A model generated the notes under the pieces. The model was not told the origin of the DNA, made no database searches, and was given only the letters and a program-made list of their open reading frames with translations. The position numbers were made by a program, and so were the translations under genes. From Grammothele lineata (Eukaryota; Basidiomycota; Agaricomycetes; Polyporales; Polyporaceae), in contig NDFF03000007.1 in assembly GCA_002150815.3 (NCBI GenBank), positions 496,001 through 560,000 on the forward strand: 64,000 nucleotides of DNA, given 5' to 3'. Of this stretch, positions 10,267-22,158 are shown in pieces. Positions within the stretch are counted from its first letter, which is position 1. Each line of letters starts with the position of its first letter.

Positions 10267-13200
10267 ATGCCGCCTAAACCTCCACCCAACAAAGCGACAA
10301 AGACTGTATACTCTAAATCGCGCGAGCTCGTTCCTGTTGGTCCTCGCGAGGTCTTCAAGAAGAGCCATGGCCGTCAACGCGACGAGAACGGCAACAAGCC
10401 CCTCACCGCACGCGCCCTCGTCCTCCGGAATGGCAAGCACGGCGCGATGGGCACAGGAGAGATGGTCCTGGCTACACGGATGAGCGGGAGAGAGAAACTT
10501 GATCTGCTCGCTGGTGCGTTCGCTCCGGTGATAAACGCGTCGGCGAAACAAGTAGTGAGAATTTGATCGCCTCAGAGGATCTCATGAAGCAGGCGCTTGC
10601 AGCCCCTTTCAAACTCGATTCTTGCCTAAGGATTGCCGATTCACAGCTAAGTGGTGCGTACCTATGTTTCTGTATTGCATGGAGCGTGTATAGACGTCGA
10701 TTGTCCAGCCTACCTGGATGAGATCAGCGCGTTGCAGGATGTCGAGTTCCTTTACGACCGCCTCAAGGCGCTCGTCGCGTCTCACATCAACCCGCTGAAT
10801 CTGAAGGAGCTCAAGGGAGGAGACAAGATGCGCAATCACGTTGTATCGACGGTGTCAAGCCAGTACGTCTCTTCAATCGTACCCCTATCCTTTCCATTCC
10901 AGCAACGGCACAACTCCGTGTTGCTCGGGATGCCTTCTCCGCACGAGTACTCGGGTCCCAAGATCCTGTGTCGCGTGACTGTTGCTAATTATGTTCGTGT
11001 ACCCACAGTATCCATAACATGTACATGATGGCCGCTGGCTGGCGAGTAGTCGGCGATATCATCCGGGATCTCATCGACGATGGCTTGGACGATGCTGTCG
11101 TCAAATCGCAGCTCAAAGATGACCCTCATCTGCGCTCCAAGTTCCTTGTTCTCTACGACTCCGTGAACATCCTGGTACAAGCTGGTCAAGCGAACTTTGC
11201 TATCCTGGCTTCCTCGACAAGTGCGTATCGAGGTTCGGCGCTCAGCGACGCGACGCTAATGCCAATTCACAGAACATTATGGCCAGTACTTCAAGAAAAC
11301 GGAAGATCCTGACACGAAGGAGATAGAGTACATCTTCGATTGGGGATGCCTGAAATTCGTCCACAAGTCGTTCCTGGATTCAATCATCGTCGAGCTCTGC
11401 CTTCCGAATTCCCATATCCCGAAGCAAATCCTGTATCAGCTTCTGCACGAACAAATGGAAGAGTCACCGAAGGATGCGAAGCAGTTCTCCCAAGCTGTCT
11501 GGGATGCTGTTGGCGACCTTTCGGTACGTACGGCCGGTCCGAATAGGAGCCGCGTGCTAAGGTTTGAATCGATCCAGGCTATTGTCGAGTTACAGGCCAT
11601 GTTGGAAGGGGCCTTGCTAGGCCCCGAGGGCGACGAGTGGAAGAAGGAACCCCGAAAGCTTCCGGAGGCGTACGAGCAGTGGGTCGACGCTCAGCTCTTC
11701 TCAAAAGAGGCGGCGGACCGTTGGCTCACGTTTGCCGACACGATCTTCCCCCTCGATAAGACCGCGAAGAAGCCCGTTCTGGATGCGATGTGGTCTAAGA
11801 TCAAACAGGTTTGTGTCACGCTCGTGTCCACCTACGCACTTCACTCATAAGAGTCTAGAACTACTTGGACGTGTCGGGAAAGACGCCGGATCAGTTGTGG
11901 AACGTTGCCGACATCCGACACATTAAGCCCTCCTGGCACGGCGGGGCTGCGGGACAAGGAAAAAATGGAGACGACAGTATGGCAATGGTCCTCGGCGGCA
12001 AGCGCAAAGGCGGCAAGGCGGCGGCGCTCGCGATCACTGACGGAGACGAGAGCGACGACTCTATGCCGTCGCTGCAAACAGTCTCGGACTCATCCGACGA
12101 GGACGATGAGTATGACGACGACGAAGATGACGACGATTACGACAGCAATGGGCCGGACTCTGAAGACGACTACGACACGGACGAGGAGGATGAGCTGCGC
12201 GATATGCTTCGCGAGGCCATGGACACCGCCGTCGCCTCCTCGGACTTCTACAACCTCAGAGGGCCGGCACCGGATTTTGACGCGCTCGCTGAGGATCGCA
12301 AGGGCAATCCGTTTTTGAAGCTGCTCGGCTCCCTCAGAGGTGCGATGACGCCCAGCGTGATAGGGGCAGACGGTTAACTCTTCCTAGGTCGTATGTTTCC
12401 TGCAAGTGCCACGCTGAACACGGCAGATCGTTCTCAGCCGCGCAAGCCGTTTGCGGGGAAGAAACCTATGGCCGCGTCGTCCAGCTCGACCAAGACGCCG
12501 TCGAGCACCCCCTCGGGCGGTGCCAAGCCTTCGGCTAGCAAGACAGGTTCGTCCGTATGCTACGATTTTTCTGACTCCCTGACAATGAGGCACATAGGTC
12601 CGCAACGGCCGCTCCAGACGACCATGGAGGAAGTGGAGGATGAAGACGCACCTACGACCGCGGCGAAGAAAAAGAAGAAGAAACCGAAGAAGAAGAAGAA
12701 GCCAGCCGCTGCCGCCTCGACGGCGGACGGAGACCCAGCGCCATCGAGTCCGACCCCCGCGCCGGCGCCGGCACCTGAACTTGCACCAGCTCCCGCCCCT
12801 GCTGCGCCACAGCCGACCAACGTGACGCCGAAGAAGACTCCGCAGAAGCCAAAGCCCGCCCCAAAGCCGGCCACGGCGCCGTCGTTCAGCAGCTCTACGA
12901 CTACGCTCCCGTACTATGGGTCGACGACGACGCTCCCGCTCAGCACGGACCAAACGGCTCAGTCAGCGCACAAGTACCTGAAAGAGGAGGGACTAGCGGA
13001 GAAGAAGTCGAAGGTGAAGACTCGCGGCGCTGCAGACCTGGAAGCCATCCCGGAGAAGAAGCGACGGGGCCTCTTCTCCGCATTCTCGTCGAAGAACAAG
13101 GACAAGGGCGCCGCTGCTGCGGCCGAAGACAGTGACAGCGAGGACGAAGTCAAGGACGGTGTCAAGTCCCGCTGGGCGGGGCTGAGCAAGCGCACGACGA

Positions 13201-13690
13201 CGCTCATGCACCAGCTCCTGCGCACATCTGCGGATAAGACGCAGGGCATGGCGGACATGCGCTGGGAGCGCTTCGTCAAGGTACGTTGGCGCGCGGGCGG
13301 TGGTGATATTGAGGATTGTTCTGACCAAGTTTGGCGTTACAGCTCATGGAAGACCTTGGGTTCAGATACGAGCCCGGCATGGCTGGCTCTCGTGTGCGGT
13401 TCATTCCGCCGAACCCGAAAGATAGGGTAAGTCATGGGATGTCATGAAGCCTAGTTCTGGCCGACAATGCTGACTGACCGTTCGCTTTTTGCGCGTCTAG
13501 CCCATCGGTTTCCACAAGCGTAAGTCTCCCGTTCGCTAGCGCACACGTCCACTAACATTATTATGCAGCCCACCCGGATCCTACGATCCACCCGATGAAG
13601 TTGAAGGATTTCGCGAAGAAACTCAAAGAGTATTACGGATGGAGCCCCGAGGAGTTCCTGAAGGCGACCCAACAGGTCCGTGACGATTAG
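10267..13690 (+). CDS. Large nuclear-type protein with C-terminal HicA-like domain
   Basis: Predicted 911 residues in twelve exons: 10267-10513, 10576-10653, 10694-10862, 11009-11220, 11273-11523, 11578-11808, 11859-12339, 12388-12546, 12598-13280, 13343-13426, 13501-13519 (19 nt) and 13569-13690. All junctions are GT-AG and keep frame. Residues 1-450 are mostly helical and not assigned to a family. A strongly acidic Asp/Glu run lies near 455-510, then a Ser/Lys/Pro/Ala-rich linker with two lysine blocks (KKKKKK, KKKKK). The C-terminus (about 828-911) resembles the HicA/YcfA double-stranded-RNA-binding-like fold: VKLMEDLGF, then AGSRVRF, then PHPDPTIHP and a terminal helix. Bacterial HicA has a catalytic His where this protein has Arg854, so it is unlikely to be an active ribonuclease. 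Role unknown; acidic and lysine tracts suggest a nuclear or RNA-binding protein. Confidence 0.85.
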
Positions 13691-15476
13691 CGTTGATGTG
13701 CGGTAAACGACCGCTTGTACGTTTGCGTCATATGCCGGCGTGTTGTATGTTACGTGCTTGTCAGATTTCATCACCGGCGTCGTCGACAAATTTGCATCTC
13801 TCCCCTTGTATTGCGAATGACTATCCTTCCTTGTCCTATCCTTTCCTTTTCCCCACTCGGTATGTCTTGCCAGAAGGAGGTAAAGCTCGACACTCCGGCA
13901 GGATAGGCTTCGACTCGCAGAAGATGGCTTGGAAACTGTCAATGAGTCCCGGATGACCAACGGCGAAGTAGACGCTTTCCTGTACCTCCGATCAACAGCA
14001 GCCGAAAACGCCGTCTGGAACCAGTGTTCCATCCACAGTCTCCTGGCCTGGGACGTTTGACCGAGTCATCTGCTCAACATGCCGGACGACTCAGTCTTCC
14101 TTCAGGAGCATGCAAGCATTTGAACATAAGTACATCCGTGTTATTGCCATGACATTGAGACGCAACACGGTCTCCTCGTATAGATTTCCCTCAGTAATTC
14201 CCGCTTAAGTCCCACGACCATTAGCCAGCACGATGCTCGGATTAAAGCGACGATTCTGTTTTTTTCGAACAAGAGATGGAAAAGCTTCCTAGCTCTCCTG
14301 CGAGTAGTTTGTGCCGCTGAAAACGTTGGCCCTTGAACACGGCGTAGAGGGTATTTGGAAGAGAGACTGCGCTTCACCGCGGCGACTCCGCAAGTCCTCA
14401 GTGGGGTAACGGGGATCGAACCGCGGGAGTTGAGAAGAATAGAACAATCTGCTTTTGCCGTCGTGTGGAGAAGGCGTTTGGCTTGCTGAATCTTATGAGC
14501 TCTCTGGGTCTAGGGCACTGGATGGCGAAAGGGGCTGACCGCGACAAAGGCTCAAGACTTGATCACGCTGGTGGCCAGTAGTCATCGCACCGGCAGTGAG
14601 CCGCTCGCGTATGCCCTTGAGTGCACCTCGTCAGCAGACAGTTAGTTGTGGTCTGAGCTTACGGGAGGCATATGGTCCGAGGACTGCACTGGCCCGGGCA
14701 CCCAGAAACCATTGGGGTTAGTCAGGCTTGAAGGCGCGTCGGTTGCCCGTCGGAAGCGGGACGGCAACCCGCACAGAGAGTTCTTCGGTTCCGTCATGGT
14801 ATAGCGACCGTAAAATGCACAACTGGTGATAAAGCGACGTAGATGACATATTTTGCACCATCTCAAAGGTTTGATGGCTTCACCGAGGGTTGCTGCGGCA
14901 TGCCCGAACCCCGAGAGTAACCACGTGAAGAAAGTATCCATTTCTTCCGCACTGACCGTTGCTTCATTACCTTGTTTCTGCGGGGATAATGAGACTCCCA
15001 CTCTCAGCCCTGCTTCCCCGAGAGGCCGTCGCTGGTCGAGTGCGCATCCTACGCCTTGGGAAGTTCATATCGATGACAAATCGAACGAAGCCCCCGGAAG
15101 CACGTACTAGGCTGACTCGAATTGTCCTCAATGTTGATGCAGGCAACCTAACTATGGTGGTTCGTGCGGGCCGTCAGGGCGGCCGCTGAGAGCTCCCTTG
15201 GGTAACGCGGACCAACATGGATGATCAGTGACAGGGCGATGTAATTGTGAATGGGGTAAGAACGAAGCGATGCCGCCTATTCAAACTTCGAGGTGGCTCG
15301 AAGACGTGCCGTTGTATTAGGCCAAAGTTCTAAACAAACTTATAAACGGGAGCTATAAAGAAAGTTGTACACACACACCGTGCTCTCGCCGCTTCTTGGC
15401 TTCTCAGCGGCAATGTCGTGGTTAGTGGAGGCGATCCAGAGGTGCCACGACGGACGTTGCGCAGTGGCACCGCCGC
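13691..15476. other. Gene-free stretch left of the inverted-repeat element
   Basis: No protein family is recognised. The longest frame not explained elsewhere is 14642-15001 (minus, 119 codons), which has no visible domain. A sequence near 14408-14424 resembles a tRNA T-arm on the minus strand but no complete cloverleaf could be formed. Confidence 0.4.
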
Positions 15477-15502
15477 GCATCAGCAAAAATGTAAATTTAC
15501 CG
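15477..15502 (+). repeat. Left copy of 26-nt inverted repeat
   Basis: Begins GCATCAGCAAAAATG and ends ATTTACCG. It pairs with the inverted copy at 16941-16966, differing at one internal A/T position. Confidence 0.8.
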
Positions 15503-16785
15503 GCAATGATTTTGTTGCACCGCGGAGGTTGGCCTGCATCTCGGTAAGGGCGGCGGCATCGCGGGGGAGTAAAATACATCGCAATGGCGGCGCGAGTATC
15601 AGGACAGGGCCCGGCGCATCGTGATACGAGCGCCAGCATCCTGGTGTATCAGGATACGGGCGAGGTCATCGCGTTGCGCCGGGCCGCATTGAGATACGTC
15701 AGGATGAGGCTGCAAGCATCACGTAGAATTGCGATACATAAGAACTACTTGCTTACCTATCAACTCACTAAATCATGCTGCTTAACATAGTATTTGTTCT
15801 TTGAACCCTATGTTCGTGTGCATACTTCAACGTTTCGAGCAATCCCTCTTCGACTGGACGAGCGAACGTTGGCGCCGAGAGGGCTTGGATCGGAAACGGC
15901 TGCCAAATCGAGACTTGAGACGTCTACTTTCGGTGAGTGATTAGAACTCCGCGCTGCCTTCGATCCCTTGGGGATAAGACGCCGTGCGGCGCTGTGCGGC
16001 GGCGCACTTTCTCCTCTCACCATAGACTTCCTCATCCTCTCTTTTCCTCGTACGCCTTTACGCCTTGCCTACGGCGACTGCCCTTCCGCGCCGCTATGTC
16101 ACCCTCTTTGCTCGCTGGCGCCGCTATCGTGGCATCTTGTTCAATTCCTGCCCACGGCTACCGTCCTCTCCGCCCCCTTCTGCTCTTCCCTGATTTCTTC
16201 TTGACCCCCGGACGGCCTCATATTCGTATCTTATCCGTCATCAAAAACGTCTTGTGCGCTGTTCAGGGTGCGGGGAGAACGTATGTGAGTATTCCCTCGT
16301 GACCTCGCTATGCATATAACCATCGTTCTCCTCCTCACTCTCTTGTTTTCTTTCCGCAACCTCAGTCGCCCCGTCTCCATGCCTTTGCCGGCTTTCAAGG
16401 CTGTGAACCAGACGTTGGGTCAGCACCTTCGGTGAGTATTACATCGCTCGACTACCCGCCCTGCACTGACGCCTTGCTGATGTCACCGGTCTTGCCCCCC
16501 ACGCCTGCTCCCTTATCCTCCGACACACTTTCAAGCCATACCCGGTAAGTTCCCTCTTCCAGTTACGCTGTGTCTCTGGAGGTCGCGCGTCAAGTTCATG
16601 CCCCATTCTATACGCTATCTCCATGACCTTGCCCCTCCCGGCCATATTATGTTATTGGCGTGTATATAACTGTGTATTGTAGATAGGAAAACATCAATCT
16701 ATGGTTGTTTGAATTCTCGGTTGTCCGTGTGATTTCAATGCCTCCAGAACGTCCCAGTGCGTCCCAATGACCCCAATACACCGAG

Positions 16786-16850
16786 GCGATCGCGATGCAT
16801 TGGGCAGCATCGCGATGCGGGCGCCTGCATCGCGATGCGTTGGGCGCCAT
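16786..16850. repeat. Palindromic GCATCGCGATGC cluster
   Basis: Two perfect copies of the 12-nt palindrome GCATCGCGATGC (16807-16818 and 16827-16838) and one partial copy (16788-16800), separated by short GGGC-containing spacers. They lie about 100 nt inside the right inverted repeat, as subterminal repeats of DNA transposons do. Confidence 0.7.
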
Positions 16851-16940
16851 CCCGTTCGGTTGGCTACATGAATGATCAATCCAGATAAAAGGGATGTATT
16901 GTATTGATTGTATACTATCGGGATACTGCCCGGCGCATTA

Positions 16941-16966
16941 CGGTAAATATACATTTTTGCTGATGC
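16941..16966 (-). repeat. Right copy of 26-nt inverted repeat
   Basis: Reverse complement of the left copy at 15477-15502 with one internal difference. Confidence 0.8.
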
Positions 16967-17444
16967 GGGCAACTCCGGCGACCGGCGCTACAAATGAGCG
17001 CGTCTACGAAATTGTCACAGATTTGCGCAAGCGCCAGCGGCAGGCTTCCACCTCGACCACTACTATCCGATGCGACTTTTACACTGGGTACGGCTGGGCT
17101 CGCGATGGTGGCACCTATATTCCTTAACCTCGCACTGTATGTGATATGAGGTGAGAATTGTTCTATGAGAATTCGAAGCGTTAGTAATATCTGACCGTCT
17201 TCGAAACTCTATTGAATGCTTCTATCTTGGTGACTACGGATTACTTGCAGCATTCGTGAGATTCACGAACTTCTCGTCGCAAACTACACAATCAGGCGTC
17301 TCATGTCACGACGATCTGCTATGTCGGTAGAGCGCGTACTGGCCACTTCGCAGTATAAAGGCGTTGCAGCTAGCTGCCCCCTTTCGATAGCATCTCGCCC
17401 TCCAGTCCCTTCGTACAACCGTAGCCTGCTGCTTCATTGTCAAC
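16967..17444. promoter_or_regulatory. Upstream region of the first Old Yellow Enzyme gene
   Basis: About 0.5 kb of gene-free sequence. A TATAAAG box sits at 17354-17360, about 90 nt before the ATG at 17445, and a pyrimidine-rich leader follows. Confidence 0.55.
17354..17360 (+). promoter_or_regulatory. TATA box of the first Old Yellow Enzyme gene
   Basis: TATAAAG about 90 nt upstream of the chosen ATG at 17445, a typical fungal spacing that would leave a leader of roughly 60 nt. Confidence 0.5.
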
Positions 17445-18808
17445 ATGTCTTCTTCTACTGCACTATTTCAGCCGATCAAGGTCGGCGAGGTGACTCTCGG
17501 TCATCGTGTTGTTCACGCTCCCTTGACTCGTTACCGCAACAACACCTCCCACGTCCCGACCGACCTCGGCCTCGAGTACTACACTCAACGGTCGAGCTTT
17601 CCCGGAACTCTCCTCATAACCGAGGCGACGTTCATTGCTCCTCAAGCGGGAGGGTTGACCAACTCCCCTGGAATCTATAACGATGAGCAGATCGCCGCCT
17701 GGAAGAAGGTAAGTGTTGTATACCATCTACACCACTGGTAGCTTACATACCGCTCAGATCGTGGATGCGGTTCACGCCAACGGGTCGTACATCTATCTCC
17801 AGCTGTGGGCTCTTGGCCGCGCTGCTCGCCCCGCCATCTTCAACAAGGAGTTTCCTGACTACCCTTTCGTGGCCGCGTCCCCTATCCCGATCAGGGCTCA
17901 TTCTGAACACGTCCCCCGCGCACTCACCACCGACGGTATGTATCTCCAATACTGATCCGTCATACCATGTCAATGACACCATCCCTATCCTGGCAGAAAT
18001 CAAGCAGTACCTTCGCTGGTACGCCGAAGCGGCGGTCAACGCTGTCGAACGCGCCGGATTCGACGGCGTCGAGATTCATGGCGGAGGTGGCTACCTTCCC
18101 GAGCAGTTCCTCCAGGACGTCTCGAACCAGCGCACGGACGAGTACGGCGGCTCCATCGAGAATCGCGCGCGTTTCATGCTCGAGGTCGTCGAGGCCGTTG
18201 CCGGCGCCGTCGGTCAGACGAGGACCGCTCTTCGGCTGAGCCCGTGGAGCCTCTACCAGGACATGCGCATGGACGACATCGTGGGGCAGTTCTCGTACCT
18301 CACCGAGAAGCTCAAGCAGGGGTTTCCGAACCTGTCTTACCTCCAGGTTCTTGGGGTCGAGGGCTGGGACACAAAGGGCCCCGATGATCCTGAGGTTCGT
18401 CACTCTTCGTGCGAATTCCATAGAATGTCGCAGTTCTGACGGTCATTGCAGCAAGTAGACTTTATTTACAAGATTTGGGCGCCGCGCCGGTTCATTTTCG
18501 GCGGCGGGTTTAGTCGTGCCTCGGGCATGAAGAAGGCCGAGGAGACGGGTCAGTTGATCGCCTACGGTCGCTCGTTCCTCGCCAATGTAAGCTGTCTCGG
18601 TATCGTTCGACACTCATTCTTCTTACTGACATTTGATGCCTTGGATGAACAGCCTGATCTTCCTTTCCGTCTGCGTGAGAACATCCCACTCAACACGCCC
18701 GAGCCAGAGTCTTTCTATTCCAAGGAATCAGCGGACGGGTACATCACATATCCCTTCTCTGAGGAGTTCAAGAAGACGAAGGAATACAAGAAGCTGCAGA
18801 AGGCCTGA
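17445..18808 (+). CDS. Old Yellow Enzyme paralog 1 (NADH:flavin oxidoreductase), altered active site
   Basis: Predicted 376-residue FMN-dependent ene-reductase in five exons: 17445-17708, 17758-17935, 17997-18394, 18452-18586 and 18653-18808. Family landmarks are the N-terminal LFQPIKVGEVTLGHR strand, the APLTRYR segment carrying the FMN-contacting Thr, QLWALGRAA, and the C-terminal half-barrel with FGGGFSR and AYGRSFLAN. In Old Yellow Enzymes a His-x-x-Asn pair binds the phenolic or enone substrate (HSANGY in yeast OYE1). Here the segment reads HGGGGY: His175 and Tyr180 are kept but Asn is Gly178. The two paralogs in this window keep Asn. This may change substrate binding or reduce classic ene-reduction. 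Probably cytosolic. First of three paralogs in the same orientation with matching exon lengths. Confidence 0.94.
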
Positions 18809-19620
18809 AGCCGACCTTCGTGTGCGGCACCCATCTCTGAAGTTCTCTCTTTCATCGTGGCTCGTCGTCATCTGCCACGGTCATGGGCGGTGTTAGAGGA
18901 TGTGTCGGGCAGAACAGGTTGACGAAGTGCAGTTGACAAGGTAGTCTCGAAAGACATCGGTTCATAACGTCGCAATGAATGTAGATGTAGCACTCACGTG
19001 AGGATATAACTGTTCATTGGAATCGTCTTTCGTAGGTAGCTACGACGGTGGCTGATCAAGTTCATCGCCGAGATCAGACCCGAGATCATCGCTTCTAATG
19101 ATATACGTACCCGCCCACAGCTGCTCTGGACACTGGTACTTGTCAATTATATGTCAGCATTAGAGGTAGTGAGTCTCCGCTCGGAGAATACGCGAGACGC
19201 GGCCCTGGCCCACATAGATCCGCCGCCGATAGCGCGATCGATGAGGTGCGATGTTCCCAGGGGTAGCACGTCTTTCAGCTGACATAGCAAGGAAGCCGTC
19301 GCAATCCTCTCTCTATTATAGCGCATCAAAAGTGCCTAGTACCTCAGAATAGAGATTGAATCTGACTACAGATTATCCTCATCACTGTTTGTCGTGTGGG
19401 CATTCTCGTCCGTTGCGAAGCGTATCTGGCCCCCGGGCCGCTTGGAAACCCGAGACTTCCACGAGAAAGAGCAAATTCGATTAGGAGTTCGGCTTCGGGC
19501 ACTCGGCGAGCTTCGCATATATATACGACCCGAGTGCAAGTGGGGAGAAAACAGACCTCCTACGTTGCACGTCTCCCCAGGCACGCGCGCTGATATCACT
19601 TCCTCTGTAGCTCGTTAGTC
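18809..19620. promoter_or_regulatory. Intergenic between Old Yellow Enzyme genes 1 and 2
   Basis: 0.8 kb with no supported gene. An ATATATATAC stretch at about 19517-19526, roughly 95 nt before the next ATG, is the likely TATA element of paralog 2. Confidence 0.5.
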
Positions 19621-21015
19621 ATGGCCTCTTCACCGTTGCTCTTCCAGCCGGTCACGGTGGGCGATGTGACCCTCGCACATCGTATCGTCCTCGCGCCCCT
19701 GACGCGCCTCCGCAACACGGATGGACATGTTCCAACAGAGCTCAGTATCGAGCATTACAAGCAGCGTGCCTCCGTCCCTGGCACTCTCCTGATCTCCGAA
19801 GGGACGTTCATCGCGCCACAAGCCGGTGGCTTGACGAACGCCCCTGGGATCTGGAGTGAGGAGCAGATTGCTGCGTGGAAGAAGGTCAGTTAGCTAGCAT
19901 TACAAGACTGTAACGTCTGAGGTTCAAGACTGATACTTGCACTGCAGGTCGTTGACGCCGTGCATGCTCAGGGCTCGTACATCTATGTTCAGTTGTGGGC
20001 TCTTGGTCGCGCGGCGCGCAAGTCGATGCTCCACAAGGAGTCCCCGGACTACCCGCACATCGCCCCGTCCCCGATTCCGCTCAGCACCTTTCCCGATGAT
20101 GTGCCGCGCGAGCTTACAAAAGATGGTTCGTCGCGTCAACGGGTTGTCCGTCTTCGCCATGAGACATCGCACTTACCGAGACCGTCCCAATAGAGATCAA
20201 GGAGTACATCAGCTGGTATAGCCAAGCGGCTACGAACGCGGTGCACAAAGCCGGTTTCGACGGGGTTGAGCTGCATGGCGCGAATGGGTATCTTCCGGAC
20301 CAGTTCTTGCAAGATGTCACGAACAAGCGCACGGATGAGTACGGGGGCAGTATTGAGAACCGTGCCCGGTTCCACCTGGAGGTGATAGAGGCGATAGTAG
20401 CCGCCGTCGGGCAGAAGAAGGCTGCTGTCCGGTTGAACACTTGGGGTCGCTATCAGGATATGCGCATGAAGGACCCGGTCCCCCAGTTCTCGTATTTGAC
20501 AGAGCAACTCAAGGAGCGTTTTCCTGACCTCGCGTACGTCCACGTCGTCTCGGAGGCGGCATTCAGTTCTGAGGGTCCGGCAGACCCCAAGGTGAGCCGT
20601 AAAGAGCTTCCCTAACCGGGGACGTAGAGTGAACGAGTGTTGACGCCACCTCTGCATGACAGGAGATTGACTTCATCCATGACATCTGGAAACCTCGTAC
20701 ACTCATCACGACCGGTGGGTACACGCGCGAATCGGCGATTAAGAAAGCGGAGACGGGACAGATCATAGGGTTTGGAGGACTGTTTATCGCTAACGTGAGT
20801 CCTCTGACTGTCCTTTGGTTATGATTAACAGAGGAGACTCACGATGCCCTTAGCCCGACCTGCCATTCCGCCTGCGTAAAGAGCTCCCCTTGAATACGCC
20901 CGATCCGTCGACATACTATAACATCTTGGACCCGAAAGGTTACATCGATTACCCCTTCTCGGAGGAGTTCCAGCAGACGGATGAGTATAAGAAGCTGCAG
21001 AAAGCCTTGTTGTAG
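19621..21015 (+). CDS. Old Yellow Enzyme paralog 2 (NADH:flavin oxidoreductase)
   Basis: Predicted 377-residue FMN-dependent enoate reductase in five exons: 19621-19884, 19948-20125, 20194-20591, 20663-20794 and 20854-21015. The first three exons have exactly the same lengths as in paralog 1 (264, 178 and 398 nt). The substrate pair is intact: His175 and Asn178 in HGANGY, with Tyr180 as the likely proton donor. [17 protein letters not shown] and [15 protein letters not shown] are typical FMN-barrel segments. No targeting signal is seen. The family reduces activated C=C bonds of enones, quinones and nitro compounds using NAD(P)H and often takes part in xenobiotic or oxidative-stress responses; the natural substrate here is unknown. 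Confidence 0.95.
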
Positions 21016-22158
21016 AGGTAGATAGAGTTGTATTGTGATTAGAAGTCTGCGTCCGCGACGGGTCAAGATGAAAGTCGTCAAGACTCAAACGGTGTGGGCC
21101 TGGCGCGAATATCGGGATACTGATCTGGTACGATGACGCGATGTCATCAAAATTGTCCTCTTTTGTATGACAATGGGTTAGGGCTACGGCACTAAGCACT
21201 CGGATGCGCGCTTAATCGCAGTCGACTCTGACCATGCTCGAAGTCCAGTTCAATTTCCGGCCCGTTACTGATAATACTAGGAAGTCTATATGTAGCTAGC
21301 AGGAAGTCCATGCGCTGTAGTTCCATCGGCGAGCGAGTGAAAACGGCTCGAGGACATCGTCTACTAAGCGCCTATAGTCCTTGATAGTGGTCCGTGCGTG
21401 ATGGCAGGGAGTCGATAGCGACTCCTCGTCGGAGTCCTCGACCACCGCCACCGCTCACATTTGCATCCACTGGAGTTACCATCTCAATCTGCTATTTCTC
21501 TACGCAAGTTGGATATGCTCGAGTGAGGCCTGCCAGCAGATCCTCAACGTGTCTCTATGGCACTGGCCCGGGCGTGAGACCAATGCGCCGGGTGGAATTC
21601 ATGGGGGCCGCCGACCTCAGGCCCTGCTCGGTCGCGCTATCCAGCTGACCTCGTTCACGGGAGTACTGCATCTCACGCCTGTTGACCTCACTCCTGTAGC
21701 GGTGATCTATAGGCCCTATCTCAACTCCGCTATGACAGATCCTTATGGGAAGCTCGCTCGGACTTCCATGATCTTCACGGTTACCCATGTTCCACAGCTG
21801 GGCGCAACACCCGTGCTGCAATGTTGATAGCTTAGACATCACGGAGGAATCCGTGGTTGATGTTTGTGAGTAAAATTGGCACAATTGATAGTTATCGTCT
21901 ACTTCTGTCAGGCGGTACCATCACTTCGATGTCAAGCTGACGTTGAAAATACTCAGGCGATGCAATAACTACCACCTATCAAGCGTTCCCTTGCCTCCCC
22001 TCTAGGAGGGGCCCTCTGCACGCTTCCTAACTTCTTGTGCGCGATATCTCCGCTCATGGATTCGGCTCCGTCCTTATTGCCCGCCTCTTCTTCGTGATCA
22101 GCCGCCTCCCTCAGGCTTTCCTCTCCACCCCTCATATGCGCCCTCTCCGCAGATTATA
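21016..22158. other. Gene-free stretch before the glutaminase
   Basis: 1.1 kb with no recognised coding region. The last 60 nt before the glutaminase ATG at 22159 form a pyrimidine-rich leader. No repeat of note. Confidence 0.45.

Larger units (their letters stand above)
15477..16966. mobile_element. Putative non-autonomous element bounded by 26-nt inverted repeats
   Basis: The 26 nt at 15477-15502 recur inverted at 16941-16966 with one clear mismatch; the shared core reads CATCAGCAAAAATGTA. Inside both ends lie degenerate CATCGCGAT-type motifs: about 15545-15730 on the left and 16786-16850 on the right, where GCATCGCGATGC occurs twice as a perfect palindrome. A GCCCGGCGCAT block occurs near both ends. 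The middle (about 15900-16700) is pyrimidine-rich and has splice-like GTGAGT and GGTAAGT sites but no transposase. Terminal inverted repeats plus subterminal repeats fit a MITE-like DNA transposon derivative. No target-site duplication was identified, so the true ends may lie further out. Confidence 0.5.

Noticed and set aside
10540..10575. A possible frameshift in the HicA-tail gene near 10550
   Set aside because: Placing a 62-nt GT-AG intron at 10514-10575 restores the frame without any indel.
12550..12900. Transmembrane-like hydrophobic minus-strand ORF (12560-12874)
   Set aside because: It is the antisense of the Lys/Pro/Ala-rich linker of the HicA-tail protein, whose AAG codons read as Phe/Leu on the other strand.
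14401..14480. tRNA-like T-arm on the minus strand (GGTTCGATCCCC near 14424-14408)
   Set aside because: The loop sequence fits, but the T stem does not pair fully, no matching acceptor stem or anticodon arm is found within 70-90 nt, so it is probably chance.
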